Part shown: positions 54,126 to 62,005 of the stretch, piece after piece
Layout: the number at the start of each line of letters is the position of its first letter
How positions within the stretch are numbered: position 1 is the first letter of the stretch
DNA from: Aedoeadaptatus coxii
Lineage (GTDB): Bacteria > Bacillota > Clostridia > Tissierellales > Peptoniphilaceae
Direction: 5' to 3'
NCBI RefSeq assembly: GCF_001553115.1
Contig: NZ_KQ960172.1
Location: forward strand, 199,105-263,104
DNA: 64,000 bases
Translations under genes and position numbers: made by a program
The notes under the pieces: generated by a model
The model's input: only the letters and a program-made list of their open reading frames with translations
The model's database searches: none
What the model was told of the DNA's origin: nothing

Positions 54126-54623
54126 CTATTGAGGGTTCTTGTTGACAATGGATCGGAAGCCCGGGTTCTTTTGGAGTACTTCGTAGACGGGAACGCTGAT
54201 CAATGTGCAGATAATGACCTCGCTGGCCGCTACGGAAAGACTCATGGTCAAGAAACCGATGATTCCGCCGCCGAAAGCTAGAACTAACTCAAAACCAATA
54301 ATCCACGCAAATAGGGCGGGCATTAGGCTCGCCACCCACTTATTGTGGACCCTACTCATGAAATAGAGACTGATCGCCGTGTGGAATGTTCCGAACACGA
54401 GATCGTATGCGCCTAAGGGCGATGTAATGTTAGATAAAAACACCCCTAAGACGATGCCCGGGCCAAAGCTCGGGTTAAAAAAGACCAACATATTCATTAC
54501 TTCCGATACGCGGAATTGAATGGGTCCGTAAGAAATTGGTGAAAATACAACCGTTAAGGCATAGTATACGGCTGCTAATACTGCCGTTGTTGCGATCCAA
54601 CGGGTGGTAAGTTTATGCTTCAT
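54126..54623 (-). CDS. QueT-like ECF S component
   Basis: A 165-residue membrane protein from the ATG at 54623 (GAAGG at 8 nt). An in-frame GTG three codons earlier lies in that site. Six hydrophobic segments, with RWIATTAVLAAVYYALTVVF at the start and YGPIQFRVSEVMNMLVFFNP, GIVLGVFLSNITSPLGAYDL as in the QueT family. QueT proteins take up queuosine precursors with an ECF module encoded elsewhere. No preQ1 riboswitch was seen, and the gene is embedded in the hydrogenase operon, so the substrate remains open. Confidence 0.85.
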   Translation of the reverse strand: MKHKLTTRWIATTAVLAAVYYALTVVFSPISYGPIQFRVSEVMNMLVFFNPSFGPGIVLGVFLSNITSPLGAYDLVFGTFHTAISLYFMSRVHNKWVASLMPALFAWIIGFELVLAFGGGIIGFLTMSLSVAASEVIICTLISVPVYEVLQKNPGFRSIVNKNPQ

Positions 54624-55128
54624 GCTTGGCACCTTCTTTCATTCCTTGATTGCTGTGGGCTAATCGGCTGGCAGCTGCTGCGGCTATGGCTGCCACTAAA
54701 TCATCGGTAAAGGTAGTGACTTCTTTACCTTTCATTTTGTCGAGTTTGTCGATAATGCCGATTTTCTTTTTGTCTAAATAGCCGAAGTTGGTAAGGCCGA
54801 TGGAACCGTAAATGTTCACTACGGCAAGGCTCAACACTTCGTCGATGCCATAAAGTCCTTCGTCATCTTCGATGATGGACTGAATGGGCTCGTCAAAAAG
54901 TTTTTGATCCACAGCTTTGTCGATGGCGAGGGCCGTCAACACGGCGTGAATGGTTTCACGCTTGCGAAGAACTGCCAAGACATTTTCTTCACACATTTCC
55001 ATTGTAATGGGCCCGTAATCTTTTTGCAACTCGTACACAACGTCTGCAATATCGCGAATAGCGACGCCTTTTTTCTCTAAGGCATCGATACTTTTATTGA
55101 ATAATTCTTCCATATCGTAACGATACAT
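54613..55128 (-). CDS. pgpA: Phosphatidylglycerophosphatase A family protein (PgpA/YutG)
   Basis: A 171-residue protein of the PgpA domain. GPITMEMCEENVLAVLRKRE, LFDEPIQSIIEDDEGLYGID and the tail FTDDLVAAIAAAAASRLAHS are typical of the soluble Firmicute form (YutG). It removes phosphate from phosphatidylglycerol phosphate. Its ATG overlaps the upstream stop codon (TAATG), and GAAGG provides the site. Confidence 0.85.
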   Translation of the reverse strand: MYRYDMEELFNKSIDALEKKGVAIRDIADVVYELQKDYGPITMEMCEENVLAVLRKRETIHAVLTALAIDKAVDQKLFDEPIQSIIEDDEGLYGIDEVLSLAVVNIYGSIGLTNFGYLDKKKIGIIDKLDKMKGKEVTTFTDDLVAAIAAAAASRLAHSNQGMKEGAKHEA

Positions 55129-55670
55129 TATGACCTTCTTTCTTCTCGTTCGCTTATGGGTCTACGTTTAGCCGCCCGTCTGCGGTTACGTTTAGCCACC
55201 CGTCTGCGGTAATGCAGCATTCGCTTCCACGCCGCAAGGATCATGGCGATCTGGGCCACAAAGGCAAATGCCATATGGATTTGTGGCGTGTACCGTAAAC
55301 GCAAAAGTCCCATGACGACTACCTGAGGCAACATGGCGATATCCAGAGGAAAGCGCCACATGGAGCGGAAAGGCCCTCGTAAAAAGGCGTCGCTTCCGCC
55401 GCCGAAGTAGGCCGCTACCATTAACACACCCCAAAACACGGCGGGCACAAATAAAAGGCTGAGCACATCGACAAAGGATCGCAGGCGCATGAGTTTCCCC
55501 GCGCCGACATATACCGCCCCGACGGCAAGCACTGCCGCGATGCGGAAAATGATATGTCGATACAAAAAACCTTCTAACAAGGGGGCGTGATGGAGGGCGA
55601 TGGCGATGACCGAACACAGTAAGATCATCACCGCCTGCGTCGCCGCAAAAATTCTACCGTTAGTCCGCAT
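55128..55670 (-). CDS. Hypothetical membrane protein with a basic tail
   Basis: A 180-residue protein with four to five transmembrane segments (about 8-26, 38-60, 68-90, 105-125, 130-148) and a strongly basic C-terminus (RRRVAKRNRRRAAKRR). I do not recognise the family. Part of that tail is coded by a 24-bp tandem duplication. It overlaps apbE by 11 nt and pgpA by 1 nt, so it belongs to the operon. A regulatory or structural partner role is possible, but nothing shows it. Confidence 0.75.
   Translation of the reverse strand: MRTNGRIFAATQAVMILLCSVIAIALHHAPLLEGFLYRHIIFRIAAVLAVGAVYVGAGKLMRLRSFVDVLSLLFVPAVFWGVLMVAAYFGGGSDAFLRGPFRSMWRFPLDIAMLPQVVVMGLLRLRYTPQIHMAFAFVAQIAMILAAWKRMLHYRRRVAKRNRRRAAKRRPISEREERRS
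55164..55211 (-). repeat. Two tandem 24-bp units within the basic tail of a membrane protein
   Basis: Units at 55164-55187 and 55188-55211 differ at two positions only. Each codes for eight residues, giving RRRVAKRN RRRAAKRR. The frame is kept, as the unit is a multiple of three. Confidence 0.85.
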
Positions 55671-56778
55671 TCGTCGCTCCCTGGCTGTCTAAAGAATCTT
55701 TCAGCCCATCGGTAAATTGCACGCTGCCATCGGCGAAGATCCAGTAAGCTTCCACGCCGTCTAAGGAATCTACAAGCTTACGCCCTTTGTCGTAAGGCAT
55801 ACAGAACACGGTGGTGGAGAGGAAGTCGGCATAGCCGCTGTCTTTGGTAACGATAGTGACCGAACGGGCATGGGTGGCCGGCATTAAGGTGTCCGGATCG
55901 ATTAAGTGATGGTAGTGCTTTCCGGCGACGATGTAAAAACGTTGATAATCGCCACTGGTGACGACGGAGGTGTCGTTGGCGTAAAGAACATCTTTCATGT
56001 TGTCCGCGCCTTCCGTACCGCCGATAACGGCTTCGGGATTTTGCAAACCGATGCCGAAATATTTACGATCTTTTTCCGGAGCCGAACCGATGATTTTGAC
56101 ATTCCCGCCGGCACTGATAATCGCCGCCGGACAGCCTTCTTTACGAAGTTCTTCCCCGATTTTTTCCGTAGCATAGCCTTTCGCTACGGCGCCTAGGTCG
56201 ATTTTAAGCTTGGGATCTTTGATTTCTACCGCCAATTCATCGGGGTATAAGACGATGTCGTCAATATTGGTGTGTTCATTGGCGTCACGTAATGCTTCCA
56301 TAGGAGGAAGTTTAGCATCGGGATGGCCTTCTTTTAATACCTCGTCGTCGCTCTCCGTTCCACCCTCCGGTGCCACTTCGTATTTGTCGCGGTATTGTTG
56401 CCAAATAGAGGTGACGGCGCCGAAAGCAATGTTGGTTTCGCCGAACTTTTTATATTCTTTTATGGAATAGTCGATGAGATCGTAAAGTTCCTTGTCGACG
56501 ACTACCTTTCCCTTTCCCGCATGATCGTTCAAGGTTTTTAAATTGGTCATGCCGTCGAAATTCTTAAATCCGTTATACAGACGATCCAATTGTTGATAGC
56601 GATCGTGAATTTGTTTAAGGTATTGATTGCCTTGTTTTTCGTTATCTGCATAGACCATGGCACTGATCACCGTATCAAATGTATCGTAATAAGTGGCCTC
56701 ATAACGCGTCAGCTCTTTTTTTCCGCAGCCGCTTAAAAGTAAAAGGCATGCCATTAGAATGGATATTAATTTTTTCAT
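55660..56778 (-). CDS. apbE: FAD:protein FMN transferase, lipoprotein
   Basis: A 372-residue ApbE from the ATG at 56778 (AGGAGTACC upstream); the long upstream frame covers the leader and is not used. The N-terminus MKKLISILMACLLLLSGCGK is a lipoprotein signal with lipobox LLSGC. Family motifs are TFDTVISAMVY at the start, DLGAVAKGYATEKI, ISAGGNVKIIGS and HHLIDPDTLMPA. It attaches FMN to Thr/Ser of target proteins such as Rnf or Nqr subunits outside the membrane. First gene of the operon that ends in the hydrogenase. Confidence 0.95.
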   Translation of the reverse strand: MKKLISILMACLLLLSGCGKKELTRYEATYYDTFDTVISAMVYADNEKQGNQYLKQIHDRYQQLDRLYNGFKNFDGMTNLKTLNDHAGKGKVVVDKELYDLIDYSIKEYKKFGETNIAFGAVTSIWQQYRDKYEVAPEGGTESDDEVLKEGHPDAKLPPMEALRDANEHTNIDDIVLYPDELAVEIKDPKLKIDLGAVAKGYATEKIGEELRKEGCPAAIISAGGNVKIIGSAPEKDRKYFGIGLQNPEAVIGGTEGADNMKDVLYANDTSVVTSGDYQRFYIVAGKHYHHLIDPDTLMPATHARSVTIVTKDSGYADFLSTTVFCMPYDKGRKLVDSLDGVEAYWIFADGSVQFTDGLKDSLDSQGATNAD

Positions 56779-56802
56779 GGTACTCCTTTCATAAAGGAAA
56801 CA

Positions 56803-56826
56803 TACATAGAAAAAGAACGGGAGATC
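56803..56826 (-). terminator. Attenuator-like hairpin in the apbE leader
   Basis: ACGGGATCTCCCGT followed by TCTTTTTC on the minus strand, between the promoter and the apbE ribosome site. Further upstream the leader has a second small hairpin (AATCGACCCTTCGGGATTG) and ATTTTTT. It may end transcripts early under some condition. Confidence 0.5.
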
Positions 56827-56910
56827 CCGTCCTTTAAATTCGAATAGACGATAAAAAATCCCAATGAAACACAATCCCGAAGGGTCGATTAAGTAGAGAT
56901 TTCCTTCTCT

Positions 56911-56939
56911 ATTTTATAAGATAGTTTCATCTCTGACAA
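56911..56939 (-). promoter_or_regulatory. Promoter of the apbE-hydrogenase operon
   Basis: TTGTCA (56939-56934), 17-nt spacer, TAAAAT (56916-56911), which gives a leader of about 125 nt. From 56940 to 57025 I see nothing that I can support. Confidence 0.7.
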
Positions 56940-57030
56940 GTCTTTCCCCTAAAATACATTGCATACGCAGGCCTCGATCACTTAATGGAAATTGCCGATT
57001 ATTTTTTGTCGCCGTCTGAAGATACCGTCA

Positions 57031-57039
57031 TGCTATAAT
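57031..57039 (+). promoter_or_regulatory. Extended -10 promoter of the formate/nitrite channel gene
   Basis: TGCTATAAT, 79 nt before the ATG; a TTGTCG at 57006 is too far (22 nt) to be a normal -35. Confidence 0.55.
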
Positions 57040-57117
57040 GTCTCTATGTTTTTAAAATAATCGGAAGAAGATTCCGTTATCAAATGGTTCATTATCCATT
57101 CTGTTTAGGAGGTTTTT

Positions 57118-57873
57118 ATGTTTCAAGAAGATGCTAATCGCTGGGCGGAAGCGGCAAAGAACAAAGTGAATTTGTTGCACTCCCATCCGGGAGGGTATTT
57201 TATCGCCTCTATGCTCGCCGGGCTTTTCGTCGGATTCGCCATTTGCCTCGTATTTACGATTCAAGCCCTTATGCCCGCCCCATCGACTAAGATCATCATG
57301 GGCTTTTGTTTTACCATCGCCCTTACCCTCGTCGTCGTCGCCGGGGCGGAGCTTTTCACGGGAAATAATATGGTAATGACCCTCGGCCTTGCACGAAAAA
57401 CCGTCACTCTCCCCGACGCCTTAACCCTTTGGACGGTTTGCTGGATCGGAAATCTGCTCGGCTCGATTCTTTGTGCCGCTCTTTTCGTCGGCGCAGGTTT
57501 CGCAACAGGCTCTGCAGCAGACGTCTTCACCCAAGGGGCTCTCGCAAAAACCGAAATCGCCTTTTTCCCCCTCGTGCTCCGCGGCATATTATGTAATATG
57601 CTCGTTTGCCTTGCTGTTTGGGGATCGGGGCGCATAGCAGACGGCGCCGGCAAAATCCTTTTTATCACCTTGTGCATCGCCACCTTCGTCATTACGGGCT
57701 TTGAACACAGTATCGCCAACATGACCCTTTTCTCCATCGGTCTCATGGCGAAATCCGCCGTTCCCCTCGCCTTTTCAGGCGTCGTTCATAATCTTATTGC
57801 CGTGACCCTTGGCAATATGATTGGCGGCATTTGTTTTGTAGGGATTCCCTACGCACTCATTGCAAGAGAATAA
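57118..57873 (+). CDS. Formate/nitrite transporter family channel
   Basis: A 251-residue membrane protein of the FNT family with six helices. The characteristic helix-break segments are present: AGAELFTGNNM (omega-loop region), RGILCNMLVCLAVW, and TGFEHSIANM with the central His of the pore. It passes formate, nitrite or hydrosulfide. In this organism formate export is plausible since it ferments, but the anion is not visible in the sequence. TTTAGGAGG precedes the ATG. Confidence 0.93.
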   Translation: MFQEDANRWAEAAKNKVNLLHSHPGGYFIASMLAGLFVGFAICLVFTIQALMPAPSTKIIMGFCFTIALTLVVVAGAELFTGNNMVMTLGLARKTVTLPDALTLWTVCWIGNLLGSILCAALFVGAGFATGSAADVFTQGALAKTEIAFFPLVLRGILCNMLVCLAVWGSGRIADGAGKILFITLCIATFVITGFEHSIANMTLFSIGLMAKSAVPLAFSGVVHNLIAVTLGNMIGGICFVGIPYALIARE

Positions 57874-57877
57874 AACG

Positions 57878-57905
57878 AAACCTCCGATGATTCGGAGGTT
57901 TTTTC
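57878..57905 (+). terminator. Terminator of the FNT channel gene
   Basis: GAAACCTCCGATGATTCGGAGG followed by TTTTTTC, directly past the stop. Confidence 0.9.
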
Positions 57906-57906
57906 G

Positions 57907-58158
57907 TTACAAATAAAGTTTTCCACGCATAAAGACGAGAACTAAAAATGCCAAAATTAAAAGACTGCCCATAGTGTATCTATATCCTTTTTTCATGTCA
58001 ACTAAAAATATGTTACCCGCCAAGGCGAGAGTGCCTACGAGCCAAAGATAGTATTCCATTTCGCCGCCCAGATTGTAAAGTTTTATTCGATTGCCTGCAA
58101 TAGCGAACATGGATAGGCTGTAAATGATGCTGCACAATGTTCTGACGATTCGTTTCAT
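57907..58158 (-). CDS. Hypothetical small membrane protein
   Basis: An 83-residue protein with three predicted transmembrane segments (about 6-22, 36-53, 62-78) and a basic first residue group. AGAGGAG before the ATG and a TATAAT 30 nt upstream support that it is a real gene. No recognised family. Confidence 0.65.
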   Translation of the reverse strand: MKRIVRTLCSIIYSLSMFAIAGNRIKLYNLGGEMEYYLWLVGTLALAGNIFLVDMKKGYRYTMGSLLILAFLVLVFMRGKLYL

Positions 58159-58187
58159 AAATTTCTCCTCTATTTTTCTATGGATTT

Positions 58188-58193
58188 ATTATA
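58188..58193 (-). promoter_or_regulatory. -10 element of the small membrane protein gene
   Basis: TATAAT on the minus strand, with TGGACG (58216-58211) 17 nt further up as a possible -35. Confidence 0.5.
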
Positions 58194-58252
58194 ATTTTTT
58201 CATTGCGATTCGTCCAGATAGTGATATGGATTTTCTTTTACGACGGCTCCAC

Positions 58253-58281
58253 AAAAAAAGCCGAGAGATACACTCTCGACT
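58253..58281 (-). terminator. Terminator after the TPM protein gene
   Basis: GTCGAGAGTGTATCTCTCGGC followed by TTTTTTTG on the minus strand. Confidence 0.85.
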
Positions 58282-58286
58282 TTTCA

Positions 58287-59087
58287 TTACCAGCCCCCGC
58301 TGGCGCCTCCTCCGCCGGATGAACCGCCTCCGCCGAAGTTTCCGCCGCCACCGAAAGAGCCTCCGCCAAAGGAACCCCCGCCAAAACCTCCGAATCCTCC
58401 GCCCGGGAAGATGAAGGGGCCGGATCTCGGTCCGCGGTAATAGCGTCTGCGTCGTCCTCCTCCGCCGCCGAAGAAGAAATTGATGATGAAGATAAGGAGA
58501 ATGACGCGCACTATAAGGCCGATGATATCTGATTCACCTTCATCCGATACCGGCACCGGTTCAGGAGTGGGCAAGTTTTCCATGCCGTCGATGGCGATGC
58601 CGTATTCCTCGCCGATAAGGTTTAGAATACGGCTAAAAGCGTTCAGAATGCCTTCCTCATAGTCTCCCGCCTTAAAATAGGGGGTAAGGTCGTTTAAGAT
58701 CTGATTGGCCTTCATATCGGGAATAGCGCCTTCAAGGCCGTAGCCCACTTCGATTTTAAATTTTCTGTCTTCCATAGAGATCAGAAGCAAGATGCCGTTG
58801 TCTTTTTCTTTACTTCCGATTTTCCACTTTTCAAATAAATCCGTCGCCGCCGAATTAATGTCTTCCCCTTCGGGCAAGCGGTTTAACACGGCAACCACTA
58901 CCTGAGCGCCGGTTTGCTCATAAAGGGATTCGTTAGTGGCGATGATTTTGGATTTCGCCTCTTCCGATAAAATATGGGCTTCGTCGTAAACGTAAAAGTC
59001 TCTCGTCGGCTCCGGCAGTGCGTCGGCAAATACCGGAGTTGCACATAATAAAACCAGAAAAAAGATGATGAGACTCTTTTTCTTCAT
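58287..59087 (-). CDS. TPM-domain membrane protein with a Gly-rich tail (YgcG type)
   Basis: A 266-residue protein: signal peptide (MKKKSLIIFFLVLLCATPVF then ADALPEP), a TPM domain outside (about 30-160, with YVYDEAHILSEEAKSKI, GNGIL-like KDNGILLLIS and KIEVGYGLEGAIPD), one transmembrane helix (about 187-203) and a Gly/Ser-rich tail ending SGGGGASGGW. Proteins of this make-up nearly always sit next to LemA, as here. A role in assembling or guarding membrane complexes is proposed in the literature but unproven. Confidence 0.9.
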   Translation of the reverse strand: MKKKSLIIFFLVLLCATPVFADALPEPTRDFYVYDEAHILSEEAKSKIIATNESLYEQTGAQVVVAVLNRLPEGEDINSAATDLFEKWKIGSKEKDNGILLLISMEDRKFKIEVGYGLEGAIPDMKANQILNDLTPYFKAGDYEEGILNAFSRILNLIGEEYGIAIDGMENLPTPEPVPVSDEGESDIIGLIVRVILLIFIINFFFGGGGGRRRRYYRGPRSGPFIFPGGGFGGFGGGSFGGGSFGGGGNFGGGGSSGGGGASGGW

Positions 59088-59096
59088 AGGCTGTTC

Positions 59097-59648
59097 CTAG
59101 AATTTAACCGTCGGCACTTTGTCGGCGCCTTCAGCTAATTGGAAATATTCTCTCGGGCCAAATCCCAACATTTTCGCCACAAGATTGGTGGGGAAGTGTT
59201 TCACCGCTTTGTTAAAATCGGCTACTTTTTCGTTGTAACGCTTCCGTTCCACGGCAATGCGATTTTCCGTGCCCGCCAGTTCCGCTTGTAAATTTTGGAA
59301 ACTTTCGTTGGCCTTAAGATCCGGGTAGGCTTCCGCCACTACATTGATGTTGCGAATGGCCTCGTTCATTTGCTCGTTGGCTGCAGCATATTCTCCGGGA
59401 GTTTTAGCCGATTGCACGGCACTGCGCGCTTCGGTCACTTTCGTAAACACATCTTCTTCGTGTTTTGCATAGCCCTTTACGGTCTCTACCAGGTTCGGGA
59501 TTAAGTCCGCACGGCGCTGCATGGTGTTTTCCACTTGCGCCCATGCCTGGTTCACATCTTCATCTTTCACTTGCAGTTTGTTGTAAGTGGATCCGAATAA
59601 ACCGACCACCGCCAGGACGATCAGTATAACGGGTAAAAACTTTTTCAT
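59097..59648 (-). CDS. LemA family protein
   Basis: A 183-residue protein with an N-terminal membrane anchor (about 3-20) and an outside coiled-coil domain; YNKLQVKDEDVNQAWAQVEN, RADLIPNLVETVKGYAKHEE, and RYNEKVADFNKAVKHFPTNL are the family signatures. It lies 9 nt before the TPM gene, a conserved pair, and overlaps thiI by 4 nt. Function unclear. Confidence 0.94.
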   Translation of the reverse strand: MKKFLPVILIVLAVVGLFGSTYNKLQVKDEDVNQAWAQVENTMQRRADLIPNLVETVKGYAKHEEDVFTKVTEARSAVQSAKTPGEYAAANEQMNEAIRNINVVAEAYPDLKANESFQNLQAELAGTENRIAVERKRYNEKVADFNKAVKHFPTNLVAKMLGFGPREYFQLAEGADKVPTVKF

Positions 59649-60832
59649 AGATTCTCCTTTGCATTAATATGGGTAATCTTCAGTGTTTCCATAGAGGCAT
59701 CCAACATGGCCTCAATGTCTAAATTAGCTTCCGAACGTTCCATATCCTCCACCGTCGGGCGAAGGCTCGGGTGTTTCGGTAAAAAGACGGTACAACAATC
59801 CTCGAAAGGCTGAATGGACGTTTCGTAGGTTTCGATTTTCTCCGCCCATCGAATAATATCGACCTTGTCCATGCCGATAAGGGGTCTGAAAATAATAGGT
59901 TCCGCCACATTATTCATCACCGTTAAGCCGTCGATGGTTTGGCTCGCCACTTGCCCTAAATTTTCTCCGGTTACTACGGATTTATAGCCGTATTTTTCCG
60001 CCAAACGATTGGCGATGCGCATCATAAAGCGACGAGAAAGTACCGTCATTTCTTCCGGCGGGCAATTTTTGTTGAGCTCTTTTTGAATGGGCAAAAGGTT
60101 GACGCTGTATACCGTCATCTTCGTTACATAACGGGCTAAAATTTTGGCGAGGTCCATTACCTTTTCCTCAGCCCTCGGCGAGGTAAAGGGATAGGAATGG
60201 AAGTGGAGTGCGTCGATTTGTACGCCGCGCTTTGCCATTAAAAAGCCCGCTACCGGCGAATCGATGCCGCCGCTTAAGAGCAAGAGGCCCTTGCCGTTGG
60301 TACCTAAGGGTAGGCCGCCGTAGGTTTTGATTTTGTGGTGGTAAATGTAAATTTCGTTCTTTATGTCCACGTAAAGATGAAAATCCGGTGCGTGAACGTC
60401 GACGGAAAGCTTGTCGCCATAACGGTCGAGTATCACGGCGCCTAAATCCATGTTCACTTCCATGGAATCTTTAAAGAAATCTTTGTCGCTCCGCTTCGTA
60501 AGGACTTTAAATGTGGCGTATTCGGGATTTTCTTTTAAAACGTCGCCGACATATTCCGCGGCCCGTTCTTTCAATGTATCCCAATCTTTTTCAAAGCACC
60601 AGCTCGGTGAAATGTAGACGATGCCGAATACAAATTGCAGCCGTTTAATTGCCGCTTCTTCTACATCGGGATCGATCTCCACCTGAATTTTCCCCATTTC
60701 AGGGATAATGTTTTTATACCCAATATCACTTAAAATACTCTCGATGTTTTGCACGATGCGTCGTATAAAAAAGCGTCGATTGGCGCCTTTTAAAACGACC
60801 TCACCTAAACTTAAACTTAAAACTCTCTTCAT
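59645..60832 (-). CDS. thiI: tRNA 4-thiouridine synthase ThiI
   Basis: A 395-residue enzyme with an N-terminal ferredoxin-like and THUMP part (1-170) and a PP-loop ATPase with LLLSGGIDSPVAGFL. It lacks the C-terminal rhodanese domain of the E. coli protein, as normal for Firmicutes, and works with a dedicated cysteine desulfurase; that gene is directly upstream, 1 nt away. It makes s4U8 in tRNA and may donate sulfur for thiamine. TGAGGAG precedes the ATG. Confidence 0.97.
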   Translation of the reverse strand: MKRVLSLSLGEVVLKGANRRFFIRRIVQNIESILSDIGYKNIIPEMGKIQVEIDPDVEEAAIKRLQFVFGIVYISPSWCFEKDWDTLKERAAEYVGDVLKENPEYATFKVLTKRSDKDFFKDSMEVNMDLGAVILDRYGDKLSVDVHAPDFHLYVDIKNEIYIYHHKIKTYGGLPLGTNGKGLLLLSGGIDSPVAGFLMAKRGVQIDALHFHSYPFTSPRAEEKVMDLAKILARYVTKMTVYSVNLLPIQKELNKNCPPEEMTVLSRRFMMRIANRLAEKYGYKSVVTGENLGQVASQTIDGLTVMNNVAEPIIFRPLIGMDKVDIIRWAEKIETYETSIQPFEDCCTVFLPKHPSLRPTVEDMERSEANLDIEAMLDASMETLKITHINAKENL

Positions 60833-60833
60833 T

Positions 60834-61958
60834 CTATCTCCTCATTATATCCCGCACGTCGGCGACGGCAGTTTTCAGCTCTTCTATAAATTCTTCCAGT
60901 TCTTCCATGGTCGTGTCGCGACTCAAACAAATGCGAATGGTCCCCTGAGCAAGAGAATCCTTTATCCCCAGTGCCGTTAAAATGGGATTCTTTCCCGTGC
61001 GATGGCTGGAGCAGGCGCTGGACGTTGAGATGTAAATCTCTTTTTCCTCAAGCATATGGAGGAGCACCTCGCCTCGCGTGTCGTCGATACTCACGTTTAC
61101 AATATAGGGACTTGCAGGTTCTATGGAGTTAATGACCACATCCCCGATGGATTCGACACCCTCTTTTAAAAACTGCCATCTTTCACGGGCTTCATCGAGG
61201 CAAATTCCTTCCTCTTTCAGCGCGTCAAAGGCTGCGCCTAATCCGTAAATGCCGGGTGTATTTTCCGTACCGCTGCGAAAACCCATTTCCTGTCCGCCGC
61301 CGTAAAAATAAGGTGTCATCGGTTTTCTCACGAGAAGACCGCCGATACCCTTCGGCCCGTGAAATTTGTGGCCGCTGAAAGAATAACTGTCGCAGCCGAT
61401 TTTATCGAAATCGACGGGCAATTTTCCTACGGCTTGCACACCGTCGATGTGGACTTTAATGCGCGGGAATTTTTCTTTTATTTCCGGCACCCATTCCTCG
61501 ACGGGATTAATGGTGCCCAATTCGTTATTCACGTGGAAAAGAGAAAGAAGCATGGTGTTTTCGTCTATGGCTTCCACTACTCTCTCTTTTGAAACGTGAC
61601 CTGTGGAATCGATGGGCACATAACGTACCTCCACATCCTGTGCCTTTAAAACGTTTAAAATCGAGGGATGTTCGATATTCGTCGTCACCACATTATTACC
61701 AAAGCGCTTACCTTCCAAAATCGCGCTGTTAATGGCCGTATTATTGGATTCGGTAGCGCCTGAAGTGAAATAAAGTTCACCGCTGCAATGGAAATAATCT
61801 TTAATATTTTTGCGAATGGCTTCCTTCTTTTTTTCCACCTCGACAGCCGCTATATGTAAACTCGACGGATTGTAAAAGTCTTTTTCTAAGGCCTCCACCA
61901 TTGCCTTTACAACGGATTCTTTCGGTTTCGTCGTCGCACAGTTATCCAAATAAATCAT
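60834..61958 (-). CDS. Cysteine desulfurase (NifS/IscS family, NifZ-like partner of ThiI)
   Basis: A 374-residue PLP enzyme. The PLP lysine is in SFSGHKFHGPKG, His in VHIDGVQAVGK context, and the active-site Cys loop is SSACSSHRTG. It takes sulfur from cysteine and passes it to ThiI, as inferred from adjacency. Start codon ATG with AAAGGGAGGG upstream. First gene of an operon with thiI, lemA and the TPM gene. Confidence 0.95.
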   Translation of the reverse strand: MIYLDNCATTKPKESVVKAMVEALEKDFYNPSSLHIAAVEVEKKKEAIRKNIKDYFHCSGELYFTSGATESNNTAINSAILEGKRFGNNVVTTNIEHPSILNVLKAQDVEVRYVPIDSTGHVSKERVVEAIDENTMLLSLFHVNNELGTINPVEEWVPEIKEKFPRIKVHIDGVQAVGKLPVDFDKIGCDSYSFSGHKFHGPKGIGGLLVRKPMTPYFYGGGQEMGFRSGTENTPGIYGLGAAFDALKEEGICLDEARERWQFLKEGVESIGDVVINSIEPASPYIVNVSIDDTRGEVLLHMLEEKEIYISTSSACSSHRTGKNPILTALGIKDSLAQGTIRICLSRDTTMEELEEFIEELKTAVADVRDIMRR

Positions 61959-61977
61959 AAAATCCCTCCCTTTTTCC

Positions 61978-61988
61978 TATGATATACT
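61978..61988 (+). promoter_or_regulatory. Extended -10 promoter of the RNase H-like gene
   Basis: TGATATACT (61980-61988) with a start of transcription only about 10 nt before the ATG, so the leader is hardly more than the ribosome site. Confidence 0.5.
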
Positions 61989-62005
61989 ACTCTAAGGAGG
62001 ATACC

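Noticed and set aside
56779..56874. A 32-residue N-terminal extension of ApbE.
   Set aside because: The lipoprotein signal begins at 56778 with its own ribosome site, and the extension lies in the structured leader.
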